Assembly (NCBI RefSeq): GCF_003946245.1
Contig: NZ_RHNN01000005.1
Span: 1-64,000 of the forward strand
From: Levilactobacillus cerevisiae
Lineage (GTDB): Bacteria > Bacillota > Bacilli > Lactobacillales > Lactobacillaceae
DNA length: 64,000 nt
Reading direction: 5' to 3'
Each line of letters opens with the position of its first letter. The stretch's first letter is position 1. Shown in pieces: positions 23,832 to 31,252 of the stretch. The notes beneath the pieces are model-generated. The model was not told the origin of the DNA. It worked only from the letters and a program-made list of their open reading frames with translations, and ran no database searches. Position numbers and translations under genes: made by a program.

Positions 23832-24251
23832 GTGACGGAGAAACGGTATCGTATTGGTGAATTTTCCAAGTTGGTGGGGCTTTCGGCCTACACGCTTCGG
23901 TATTACGAGGACCAAGGGTTGATTCTTTCCCAGCGGGATGACAATGGCGTGCGTTACTACACGGAAGAGGACATTCGCTGGGTCGGGTTCATCCTGCATT
24001 TGAAGGGCACCGGCATGCGGCTGAACGACCTCAAACGCTACGTGCGGTTGCGGGCGGAAGGCGACAGTACGATTGCCGAACGCCGGGCGATGCTGCAGAA
24101 GGTCAAGGACGACGCCGAGGCGGATATTGCGGAGTTACAGATGCATTTGAAAGTTTTGGGCCACAAGATCGACTGGTACGACGGCAAGACCGCCCATGAG
24201 ATTGACGACAGCGAAAGCTTCCATGATTATTTACAACAATTCAATGAATAA
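23832..24251 (+). CDS. MerR-family transcriptional regulator
   Basis: 139 residues. N-terminal winged helix: YRIGEFSKLVGLSAYTLRYY EDQGL, then NGVRYYTEEDIRWVGFILHL and a dimerisation coiled coil (AEGDSTIAERRAMLQKVKDD). No metal-binding Cys pattern, so it belongs to the AdhR/YyaN-like group that responds to aldehydes, quinones or other electrophiles. Start GTG 23832 is placed seven bases after AGGAGG (23819-23824); a TTG at 23814 would precede the ribosome site. First gene of an operon with a cupin and a CMD-family protein. Confidence 0.9.
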   Translation: MTEKRYRIGEFSKLVGLSAYTLRYYEDQGLILSQRDDNGVRYYTEEDIRWVGFILHLKGTGMRLNDLKRYVRLRAEGDSTIAERRAMLQKVKDDAEADIAELQMHLKVLGHKIDWYDGKTAHEIDDSESFHDYLQQFNE

Positions 24252-24265
24252 AGGGGTAATTGATA

Positions 24266-24676
24266 ATGGCAAAAAATGAAGACGTTAAAAATGGTGTTAT
24301 TTTTCCACTAGGCGATAAGAATGAAGCCTACCAACAATTTTTCACTGGTCAAAGCTACTTGGCTGGCTTGGTGAGTGATCCAGACGTGAGCGTGGGTGTT
24401 GGCAACGTGACCTTTGAACCCGGCTGCCGGAACAACTGGCACATTCACCACGACGGTTTCCAAATCCTGTTGGTTACCGGTGGCGAAGGCTGGTACCAAG
24501 AGGCTGGCCAACCGGCTCGGCGGTTACATCCCGGTGACGTGGTTGTGACCAAGGACGGCGTCAAGCATTGGCACGGCGCGACCAAGGACAGCTGGTTCAG
24601 CCACGTGGCCATTACGGCCGGGACGCCTGAATGGCTGGAACCCGTTGACGATGCACACTACGACGCTTTAGACTAG
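24266..24676 (+). CDS. Cupin-domain protein
   Basis: 136-residue single-cupin protein. The metal-binding cupin motif 1 appears as GCRNNWHIHHDGFQILLVTG (His, His and downstream Glu in GGEGWYQEAG), motif 2 as HPGDVVVTKDGVKHWHGA. Such small cupins paired with carboxymuconolactone-decarboxylase proteins are usually of unknown or detoxification function. ATG 24266 has AAGGGGTAATTG upstream. Part of the MerR operon. Confidence 0.85.
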   Translation: MAKNEDVKNGVIFPLGDKNEAYQQFFTGQSYLAGLVSDPDVSVGVGNVTFEPGCRNNWHIHHDGFQILLVTGGEGWYQEAGQPARRLHPGDVVVTKDGVKHWHGATKDSWFSHVAITAGTPEWLEPVDDAHYDALD

Positions 24677-24688
24677 GAGGTCAATCTA

Positions 24689-25009
24689 ATGGCTAAGAAA
24701 CAAACAGCTGGACGCGACAATTTGGGTGACTTTGCCCCGAAGTTTGCCGAACTGAACGATGACGTATTATTTGGCCAAGTTTGGTCACGCGAGGAACAAC
24801 TATCCGCGCACCAACGTAGCCTTATCACCATTTCCGCGCTGATTTCTGCCGGTAACTTTGAACAATTACCAGCGCATTTGAAAATTGGTAAGGGTAACGG
24901 CATCACCAAGGACGAAATTGCTGAAGTGATCACCCACCTGTCCTTCTACGTGGGTTGGCCCAAGGCGTGGTCCGCATTCAACATCGCCAAGGAAATTTTT
25001 ACCGATTAA
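24689..25009 (+). CDS. Carboxymuconolactone decarboxylase-family protein
   Basis: 106-residue all-alpha AhpD-like protein. Seen: FAPKFAELNDDVLFGQVW, the EEQLSAHQRSLITISALI stretch and GITKDEIAEVITHLSFYVGW PKA, typical of the CMD family. It lacks the CxxC pair of AhpD, so peroxidase activity is not expected. Start ATG 24689 with AGGAGGTC. With the cupin and the MerR regulator it looks like an electrophile or aldehyde response unit (inference). Confidence 0.87.
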   Translation: MAKKQTAGRDNLGDFAPKFAELNDDVLFGQVWSREEQLSAHQRSLITISALISAGNFEQLPAHLKIGKGNGITKDEIAEVITHLSFYVGWPKAWSAFNIAKEIFTD

Positions 25010-25023
25010 TTTTAAAATTTATG

Positions 25024-25057
25024 ACCACCGTAGTCGTTTTGACCGCGGTGGTTTTTT
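25024..25057 (+). terminator. Terminator of the MerR-cupin-CMD operon
   Basis: ACCACCG pairs with CGGTGGT, with further inner pairing, followed by TTTTTT. Lies 15 bp after the CMD stop. A TATAAT at 25068-25073 just beyond is a probable -10 for the GH8 gene. Confidence 0.8.
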
Positions 25058-25107
25058 CGTTTACGTTTATAATAAAGGTAATAACGGAATGAAAGGGGCT
25101 TCGTACA

Positions 25108-26226
25108 ATGCATTTACATAAAATTTTATTGGGATTGGTGGTCGTTGCTGGCTTGGCGGGAATCACGACCATGGTGGCGCCAACGACGACTGCGCAGGCG
25201 GCCTCCGCGACGACGCTGTACACCCAGTGGCAGAAGGCGTACGTGGGTGGCAAGACGCAGAAATACGTGAAATCTAACAACGGCTCGGGCGCCACGACGG
25301 CACTGTCCGAGGGGCAAGGCTACGCGATGTTGGCGACAGTGTTGGCTGCCAAGAAGGGCGTCAACACGCGGACCACGTTCAATCAGTTTTACGCCTACTA
25401 CCGCGCGCACCGCGTTTCCAGCAAAGTGCCGTTGATGCAGTGGCAACAGACCAAGCGTAACGGCAAAATGACCAGCACCGGCCAGCAGCGCAACTCCGCG
25501 ACCGACGGGGATTTGGACATCGCCTACGCGTTGATTTTGGCTGACAAAAAGTGGGGCAGCAAGCAGGTCAATTACAAGGCGGCTGCCAAGAAATTATTGA
25601 CGGCAATTAAGAAAAAGGAGCTCAACCAGACCACGTACCTGCCAACCATGGGCAATTGGGCCACCAGCAGTTACGACGTCAGCAAGTTACGGACGGCCGA
25701 TTTGATGACCGGCTACTTCAAGACGTTTGCGCGTTACACCAAGGACAGCACCTGGACCAAGGTTGCTAAACGCAGTCAGGTCGCGGTGAAGAAACTGAGT
25801 GCCCGGCAGAAAACCGGGTTGTTCCCGGACTTTATCTTGGCGACGGGATCCAGCATTAAACTGAAGGCGGTGGCACCTTACACGATTGAATCCGCGACGG
25901 ATAACCAGGTCGGCTACAACGCTTGCCGGGTCCCATGGCGGCTGGCCCAGACGTACAAGCTGCAAAAGGACAGCGTCACGAAGAATGCCTTGAACAAGCA
26001 ACTGAAATTCTTTAACAAAAAGAAGCAAATCACGGCCGTCTACACGCTGGGTGGCAAGGCCGTCAACAGTTACGTCAACACGGCCTTCACCGCACCGATT
26101 AACTTCGCGGCGAAGGTGATGAAGAAGACCGCGTTACAAAAGAAGACGGCTAAGCAGTTGCCGACGACTATCGAGAAGAAGAACTACTTCTCCGCCACGC
26201 TCCAGGTCGTCACGGCACTGAGCTAA
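25108..26226 (+). CDS. Secreted glycoside hydrolase family 8 enzyme
   Basis: 372 residues with a signal peptide (1-31, TTTAQA-A). The GH8 catalytic pattern is visible: SEGQGYAMLATVLAAKKGVN (acid Glu), then NSATDGDLDIAYALILADKK with the catalytic Asp pair, and late YNACRVPWRLAQTY. GH8 enzymes cleave beta-1,4 glucans, chitosan or xylan; lactobacillus members are annotated as endoglucanases or in exopolysaccharide/cellulose-type pathways, so the substrate is left open. Lys-rich composition suggests binding to the cell surface. Start ATG 25108 with GAAAGGGGC upstream. Confidence 0.87.
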   Translation: MHLHKILLGLVVVAGLAGITTMVAPTTTAQAASATTLYTQWQKAYVGGKTQKYVKSNNGSGATTALSEGQGYAMLATVLAAKKGVNTRTTFNQFYAYYRAHRVSSKVPLMQWQQTKRNGKMTSTGQQRNSATDGDLDIAYALILADKKWGSKQVNYKAAAKKLLTAIKKKELNQTTYLPTMGNWATSSYDVSKLRTADLMTGYFKTFARYTKDSTWTKVAKRSQVAVKKLSARQKTGLFPDFILATGSSIKLKAVAPYTIESATDNQVGYNACRVPWRLAQTYKLQKDSVTKNALNKQLKFFNKKKQITAVYTLGGKAVNSYVNTAFTAPINFAAKVMKKTALQKKTAKQLPTTIEKKNYFSATLQVVTALS

Positions 26227-26255
26227 TCTTCTCTGGGGTTTGCGCACAATTTGAC

Positions 26256-26438
26256 GCCTCCGGGCTGGTGAAAATGAGACCGGATCGCGGTGGGCGGCCG
26301 TCCAGAGCCTGGGAAGCGGTCTCTGGACTTACTTTGAGCCGCTGAGAGGCGCGTCTCAAAGATACCAATTGCCTAAGCGACGAAACCCGCCGCTAAGGCA
26401 ATTCCCACGGCTTGGCTCATTTTCACCAGCCCTGCGGC
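26256..26438 (-). repeat. Three-hairpin repeat, copy 3 (class A, intact)
   Basis: Outer stem: GCCTCCGGGCTGGTGAAAAT plus GAG at 26256 pairs with CTCATTTTCACCAGCCCTGC plus GGC ending at 26438. Inner hairpins in this orientation: H3 26300-26328 (GTCCAGAGCC / GGTCTCTGGAC), H2 26332-26361 (CTTTGAGCCGC / GCGCGTCTCAAAG), H1 26367-26403 (AATTGCCTAAGCG / CGCTAAGGCAATT). This is a clean reference copy of the family. It lies 30 bp after the GH8 stop. Confidence 0.8.
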
Positions 26439-26554
26439 TGACATTGTGTGAACCCGTTCAGATTGGCCGCGTCATTGCGTGACGATTGTCACGTTGTGTC
26501 TTGTTGGGTAACAGGGTAGTCCCAATTATGAAGTATAAAATGATCGCAGCATGC

Positions 26555-26604
26555 AAAGAAGGCGCAGACAACTATCGCATATGGATAGCGTCTGCGCCTT
26601 CTTT
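26555..26604. terminator. Perfect bidirectional hairpin
   Basis: AAAGAAGGCGCAGAC (26555-26569) pairs perfectly with GTCTGCGCCTTCTTT (26590-26604), with an inner CTATC/GATAG. It stands between GH8 (+) and mntH (-), which converge, so it may end transcripts from both sides. There is only a short T-run. Confidence 0.6.
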
Positions 26605-26628
26605 GGCTTGTTTAAACTTTTCAGATAA

Positions 26629-26757
26629 CGTTGTGTGAGATAACCTCGTCGAAATGCATTTGCTGAGTGCCAAGGCATGGATACGCAATCAGCTGGATAA
26701 ACACGTGAGTTGCAAGACTGGAGAAAAACCAGCCAATGGATAACACACGTTGAAACT
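26629..26757. repeat. Divergent multi-hairpin element
   Basis: AACGTTGTGTGAGATAACC near 26629 pairs with GGATAACACACGTTG ending about 26755. Inside are GCTGA/TCAGC with an inner GTGCC/GGCAT (about 26662-26694) and ACTGG/CCAGC around AGAAAAA (about 26718-26735). Same general design as the three-hairpin repeats but without their conserved internal words; pairing is weaker. Confidence 0.4.
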
Positions 26758-26782
26758 TAGTGTATCCCTGTGAGTGACCAGA

Positions 26783-27040
26783 GGCGAGTCAAGGTGCCCA
26801 GCTGTGTCGATGGCATTAGCTGAGCGGTTTTCTCAGCTTAGGCCATGGGACGACCTTGGAGATTCACGGTTCTCAGTGAAGTTTCAAGTCGAGGCGGAAG
26901 ACCGTTTCTTAGGCTGGAGCCGGGCCCCACAGCAGGGCACCTTGAACTCGCCGCCGGGAACGGACTTCACCGCAACCTAAGTTTCGGCTCCGGGCGGCCG
27001 CCCACAGCGGTCCGGTCTCATTTTCACCATCCCCGGAGGC
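26783..27040 (+). repeat. Class B three-hairpin repeat followed by a class A remnant
   Basis: Class B: arms GGCGAGTCAAGGTGCCCAGC (from 26783) and GGGCACCTTGAACTCGCC (to 26952), enclosing ATGGCATTAGCTGAG/CTCAGCTTAGGCCAT, CGACCTTGGAGA.../...TTTCAAGTCG and GGCGGAAGACC/AGGCTGGAGCC hairpins. From 26986 to 27040 there is the right-hand end of a class A element only (GGCTCC, CCCACAGCGGTCCGG, TCTCATTTTCACCATCCC, CGGAGGC). Its left half is missing and class B occupies that place, the same arrangement as at 23091-23415 in the other orientation. Confidence 0.65.
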
Positions 27041-27058
27041 GGAAACGCCATACCAATT

Positions 27059-28396
27059 TCACCAGATTGATAGTAATAATTGCAGGTTGAAGACGGTGAT
27101 GACGGCTGTTAGGAAATAGCCCACCACCGCCGTAACCCGCCGATTGACGTGCGTTCCCAGCAGCGTGGTGATGCTGGTTAAGTGGATTAATGGAAACAGC
27201 GTGAAGGGCAGGGCGATACTCAAGACGACCTGCGCGTAGACAATCAGGCTTTCAAACGTGCGGTCGTTGAAGCCGACTAGCCAGCCGATGATAATGATGG
27301 GCACCAACGTGACGAACCGAGTCAGTAGGCGGCGTTGCCAGAGCGGCAGGCGCAAATGGATGTAGCCCTCCATGACGATTTGCCCGGAGAGCGTACTGGT
27401 GATCGATGAAATCAGGCCGGTAATCAACAACGCCAAGGCGAACAGCCAACTCATGATGGGGCTGGCGAGGGCGCCGACGATGCTGCTATCCTTGAAGCCA
27501 TTGTACACGGCTTGGAGACTGGTCAGCTGCCCCGTTTTGCCAAAGAACAGCGTGCCGCCGAGGATTAATAGGAGGGCATTAATGATTAAAGCCGCAATTA
27601 AATGGACGGTTGAATCCCAGCGGGCAAAGCGCAATGCCTCGGTTACCTGGGCCGCGTCGTGTTCGTCGTATCGCCGACTCTGGGCCAATGATGAATGGAG
27701 ATAAAGGTTATGCGGCATAATGGTTGCCCCGATGATCCCCACGCTCAGAATTAATTTTTCATGATTGGTCAGCAGACTGAGTGACGGGATGAGACCGCGG
27801 GAAATGGCCGCCGGTGAGGGTTGGGCCCGCAGAACTTCGACGGCGAAAATGATGCCCACCGTTAGAATGGCGACCAACACGATGAACTCAATTCGCCGAA
27901 TGCCAAAGTGCAAGAAGAGCAGGACAATCAAGACGTCCGCCACGGTCAGGAGAATGCCGTAGACCAGTGGCAGGCCAAACAGTAATTTCAACGCAATCGC
28001 CGTTCCCACCACGCCGGTCAGGTCGGTGGCCATCATGGCGACTTCGTTTAGAAGCCAGAGGGTGATCCGCACGGGATGGGGCACGCGGGCCGCAATCGCT
28101 TGCGCTAAGTCTTGGCGCGCGACCACGCCCAATTTAATTGCTAAGTTCTGCATGAACATCGCCACCAGAATGGCAATGACCAGCACGGCCAGCAGTTGGT
28201 AGCGGTACTGACTGCCACCGGCCAGCGAGGTCAGCCAGTTGCCGGGATCCATGTAGCCAATCGCGACCAGGGCGCCGGGACCGCTGTAGGCCAGAAATTT
28301 TTGCACAAAGGAAGTTTCGTAAACGCTGGGGACCGGGACACTACGATTGACCTCGTCTAGGCTAGGCCGTTGAGGTGCTTCAGGCATCCGCATCAC
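27059..28396 (-). CDS. mntH: Nramp-family Mn(II)/Fe(II) transporter MntH
   Basis: 445-residue, 11-TM proton-coupled divalent metal importer. Seen: the metal-binding TM1 motif YMDPGNWLTSLAGGSQY, and the TM6 motif GATIMPHNLYLHSSLAQSR with its conserved MPH. Levilactobacilli usually carry several mntH copies for their high manganese demand. It overlaps the upstream ferrochelatase gene by 17 bp, so it is coupled. The true start may be GTG 28396, ATG 28393 or ATG 28387 (GCTGGTG upstream). Confidence 0.92.
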   Translation of the reverse strand: MMRMPEAPQRPSLDEVNRSVPVPSVYETSFVQKFLAYSGPGALVAIGYMDPGNWLTSLAGGSQYRYQLLAVLVIAILVAMFMQNLAIKLGVVARQDLAQAIAARVPHPVRITLWLLNEVAMMATDLTGVVGTAIALKLLFGLPLVYGILLTVADVLIVLLFLHFGIRRIEFIVLVAILTVGIIFAVEVLRAQPSPAAISRGLIPSLSLLTNHEKLILSVGIIGATIMPHNLYLHSSLAQSRRYDEHDAAQVTEALRFARWDSTVHLIAALIINALLLILGGTLFFGKTGQLTSLQAVYNGFKDSSIVGALASPIMSWLFALALLITGLISSITSTLSGQIVMEGYIHLRLPLWQRRLLTRFVTLVPIIIIGWLVGFNDRTFESLIVYAQVVLSIALPFTLFPLIHLTSITTLLGTHVNRRVTAVVGYFLTAVITVFNLQLLLSIW

Positions 28397-29333
28397 CAGC
28401 TTTGGTCAACTGGCGCTGTGCGAGGTCGGCCAGAAATCTGCCGAAGCGGGGATCGTCGTTCATGGGCGCCACCATTTGGTACCGGTCGCCGCCACTGGCC
28501 TTAAACGTTTGGTAATTATCGACGTAATCTTCCTCCAGAGTTTCCAAACAGTCGGCCACAAATGACGGCGTGACCAGCAAGACGTTGCGTTTGCCCAGTT
28601 CAACCAGCTGCATCAGCGTGTTCTTTAGGTAGGGCTTCTGCCAGGGCATTGGGCCAAATTTAGACTGATAAACGGTCTGAACTTTCTCACGCGGTAAATC
28701 CGGTAGCCGGTCGAGGACGCCTTGGGTGGTCGCCTGACACTCCGTGGGGTACGGATCGCCGTGTTTGACCATGGCACTGGGAATGCTGTGATAGCTAAAC
28801 AACACGGTGTCGTAATCCGCCTGCTGATAGGCTTGCCCCACCTGATCGGCCAGAATGTCGAGGTAGCCGGGCTCGTCGTAGAAGTGGTGAACGGCCGTCA
28901 CGGGGATGTTGGTCGCCGCGGCCTGTTGTAAAATGCCGCCGTGGGTGCTTTGCGTGTACTGCGGAAAGAGTGGCAACAGAACAATGTGGTCGCAGGTCGT
29001 CGCCAATTTTTCCAGAGCGGGACCGATGGCGGGTTGGCCGTACGTCATGGCGTAGGCGACCTGCCAGTCCGGCAAGCGTTGTTGAACCTGCTGGGCAATT
29101 CGTTGCGTGTAGACCACGAGCGGCGAGCCTTCCTTGGTCCAGATGTGCTGGTAGAAAGTGGCCGAACGCCAGGACCGGGTGGGCAAAATGATGCCGCGGA
29201 GGAGCGGTTGCCAAATGGCGGGCGACATTTCGATGACGTTGCGGTCACTGAGAAATTGTTGTAAGTAAGTGTGGACGTCCGCCGTCGTGGGTGAGGCGGG
29301 CGAGCCGAGGTTCACGAGTAATAAACCGTTCAT
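28380..29333 (-). CDS. hemH: Ferrochelatase / coproporphyrin III ferrochelatase
   Basis: 317-residue enzyme inserting Fe(II) into a porphyrin ring. Seen: N-terminal GLLLVNLGSPASPTTADVHT Y, PLFPQYTQSTHGG, the metal-site His in FSYHSIPSAMVKHGDPYPTE C and the acidic helix TPSFVADCLETLEE. In Firmicutes the substrate is coproporphyrin III (CpfC). ATG 29333 has GGGGGT ahead of it; TTG 29348 would add five residues. No other haem genes are in view, and lactobacilli usually lack haem synthesis, so this is an orphan, encoded with a metal importer. Confidence 0.88.
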   Translation of the reverse strand: MNGLLLVNLGSPASPTTADVHTYLQQFLSDRNVIEMSPAIWQPLLRGIILPTRSWRSATFYQHIWTKEGSPLVVYTQRIAQQVQQRLPDWQVAYAMTYGQPAIGPALEKLATTCDHIVLLPLFPQYTQSTHGGILQQAAATNIPVTAVHHFYDEPGYLDILADQVGQAYQQADYDTVLFSYHSIPSAMVKHGDPYPTECQATTQGVLDRLPDLPREKVQTVYQSKFGPMPWQKPYLKNTLMQLVELGKRNVLLVTPSFVADCLETLEEDYVDNYQTFKASGGDRYQMVAPMNDDPRFGRFLADLAQRQLTKAGDADA

Positions 29334-29383
29334 AGATGAGACCCCCAAAAGTATGTAATATAGCTGTGAAGTCCGTTCCCGGC

Positions 29384-29640
29384 GGCGAGTTCAAGGCGCC
29401 CTGCTGTGGGGTCCGGCTCCAGCCTGAGGAGCGGTCTTCCGCCTCGACTTGAAACCTCACTGAAACCCGCGAGTTTCCAAGGTCGTCCCATGGCCTAAGC
29501 TGAGCAAAATCACTCAGCTAATGCCATCGACACAGCTGGGCACCTTGACTCGCCTCTGGTCACTTTACACGGATGTTCCTGGCTCCAGCGGGTGGTAGCC
29601 GTTGCCGGTTCGTTTCACCATCACTGCAGCTGACATTGGG
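29384..29640 (-). repeat. Class B three-hairpin repeat upstream of hemH, with class A end
   Basis: Arms GGCGAGTTCAAGGCGCCC (from 29384) and GGGCACCTTGACTCGCC (to 29554) enclose three hairpins, among them CCATGGCCTAAGCTGAG/CTCAGCTAATGCCAT and a GACTTGAAACCTC/GAGTTTCCAAGGTC pair. From about 29590 to 29640 follows GGTTCGTTTCACCATCACTG and CAGCTGACATTG, which resembles the right end of class A. The same class B-class A junction is at 23341-23415. Nothing is recognised in 29641-29790. Confidence 0.6.
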
Positions 29641-29794
29641 CCAGTTTTTTCAGTAACTTGCTGAAAATGGCGGACTGAAACATATGGCCCTTAAATTAAG
29701 CGAGTATGTGCACAGCTTTGTAATAGGTTAATCATAGCATGTTAATCGCTTACACGTCAGCGTCCGGATACAAAAAATTTAAATTTTCCGGCAC

Positions 29795-29828
29795 AAAAAA
29801 GGTGATCCCAACATCTGTCGGAATCACC
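29795..29828 (-). terminator. Terminator of the GH25 gene
   Basis: On the minus strand GGTGATTCC pairs with GGGATCACC around an 11-base loop and is followed by TTTTTT. It lies 15 bp after the GH25 stop. Confidence 0.85.
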
Positions 29829-29843
29829 ATTTAGCTAGTTAGT

Positions 29844-30809
29844 TTAGTAAGTTGAAACGTAAGCCTTGTTGGCAGTCAGGTAATTGCCGTTCGTTAATTG
29901 GAAACGGTAAGCACCCTTGCTGTTCTTGGTGATGGCCTTAACGGCGACTTTCTTGCCGGCAGTCAACTTGGTGCTGCGTTGGCTGTTACTGAAGAGGGTC
30001 GTCTTGTATTCGTAGGCCGTCTTCTTTAACTTCACGCCACTCACGCCGCTAACACTGGTGTAGTAGCTAGCGCTAGTTGATGAACTTGAAGAAGAGGATG
30101 ACGTAGCTGAACCGTCGAACCAGCTCTTAACCACGGAACTGTTTTGGATCTTGTTCAAGTCAACGTTGCCGCTGATTCCGGAAACGCTACCTGAACTGGT
30201 GTATTGCCACAGGTCGATTGACGTGCCAGAGACGGATGGCTTGGTTGAACTGTATTTGGCAATCCAAGAGCCGTCAAACTTAGAGAAGTCCAAGTTGTGT
30301 GCGTTGGCGTAGTATTCGCCGGCGTACATCACCAGTGGCTTGTCGGTCAGGCTCCGCATCGTCTTTAACCAGGCGTTCACGTAGGTTTGTTCTGAACTCG
30401 TAGCCGATGACATCCGCTTTTCTTCGTCCAAGACAAAGAACTTCGTGTGACTGTTACTGCGCTTGTAGAAATCCTTGGCTTCTTGTTGGGCATCCTTCAC
30501 GCTGGTGAATTCAGCGAACATGTATTGGCCAAATGGCACGCCGTACTTGTAAGCCGCGTTGGCGTTGACGTTCCGCTTGGTGTCAACCATGTAACCAGCG
30601 TCGCCCTTGCTCCCATGTTGCACCCGGATGATGGCGTACTTTAAGTCTTTCGACGCCTTGCTCCAGTTGATATTCCCCTGGTATTGGGAAATATCCGCAA
30701 CCTTAGTGCCGGCTGCGTTGGCAGTGGTGGTACTCAAACCAACACCCACAGCCAATACAGCAGCGAAAGTTGCAATGCCGGCGCCTAATTTATGTAACGA
30801 GATTTTCAT
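29844..30809 (-). CDS. Secreted GH25 lysozyme (N-acetylmuramidase) with C-terminal SH3-like/DUF5776 region
   Basis: 321 residues. Signal peptide 1-32 (ANA-AGTK). The GH25 domain (about 34-225) has KVADISQYQGNINW with the catalytic Asp39, FFVLDEEKR (DxE) and GNVDLNKIQ at its end. A Ser-rich linker (SSSSSSSSTS) leads to a C-terminal domain VKLKKTAYEYKTTLFSNSQR and GKKVAVKAITKNSKGAYRF, likely wall-binding. Start ATG 30809 is set by a perfect AGGAGG; a farther upstream codon would add 13 residues before the signal peptide. Role: peptidoglycan hydrolysis in wall turnover or competition. Confidence 0.9.
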   Translation of the reverse strand: MKISLHKLGAGIATFAAVLAVGVGLSTTTANAAGTKVADISQYQGNINWSKASKDLKYAIIRVQHGSKGDAGYMVDTKRNVNANAAYKYGVPFGQYMFAEFTSVKDAQQEAKDFYKRSNSHTKFFVLDEEKRMSSATSSEQTYVNAWLKTMRSLTDKPLVMYAGEYYANAHNLDFSKFDGSWIAKYSSTKPSVSGTSIDLWQYTSSGSVSGISGNVDLNKIQNSSVVKSWFDGSATSSSSSSSSTSASYYTSVSGVSGVKLKKTAYEYKTTLFSNSQRSTKLTAGKKVAVKAITKNSKGAYRFQLTNGNYLTANKAYVSTY

Positions 30810-30915
30810 AAATGATATCCTCCTCAGTCTTTGGTGTTCATTGTACACGGGTTCCCTTGCGAGGAGGTTACGCGAAATTTACAATTGATTACAGTTCTAT
30901 TGCAAGGAAAAAAGA

Positions 30916-31026
30916 GTGAGGCCAAAGGCGCTTAGCCGGCGAGCATTAAGGCTGATAACCGGATAATCCCGCCCTTGGATTATCTGGTTATCAGGGTTAA
31001 GCGGAACCGGCTGCGTTTGGTCTCAC
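30916..31026. other. Single 111-nt long hairpin
   Basis: GTGAGGCCAAAGGC (30916-) pairs with GCGTTTGGTCTCAC (-31026), then AGCCGG with CCGGCT, GCATTAA with TTAAGC-type pairing, and a perfect apical stem CTGATAACCGGATAATCC / GGATTATCTGGTTATCAG with a loop CGCCCTT. It lies upstream of GH25 and downstream of the MFS gene, both on minus. It is one unbranched stem, unlike the three-hairpin family. No U-run. Possibly a double-stranded processing site or sRNA. Confidence 0.6.
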
Positions 31027-31194
31027 GTTTAATCAATATGAAATGAGAGCCCAACCAACGCCGCCACTAAGCACAACCGAGGTCGCAGGTCACGTCAACT
31101 TTCATGCCCAACCAAGCTAAGTCAAAATGCCAAAACCATCGTTGTCAAAAACAAATAAACCTCAAAATAACCCAACTCCCAAATACGACCAACG
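31027..31194. other. Intergenic stretch, nothing recognised
   Basis: AC-rich on the + strand with many CAA/CCA trinucleotides; no gene, repeat or promoter was recognised before the terminator at 31195. Confidence 0.4.
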
Positions 31195-31233
31195 AAAAAG
31201 GCCCCACAGAATCAATCCAATCCTGCAGAGCCC
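31195..31233 (-). terminator. Terminator of the PadR-MFS operon
   Basis: On the minus strand GGCTCTGCAGGAT pairs with ATTCTGTGGGGCC (several G-U) around TGGATTG, followed by TTTTT. Just after the MFS stop. Confidence 0.6.
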
Positions 31234-31252
31234 AATATTTAAAAGTTAATGC

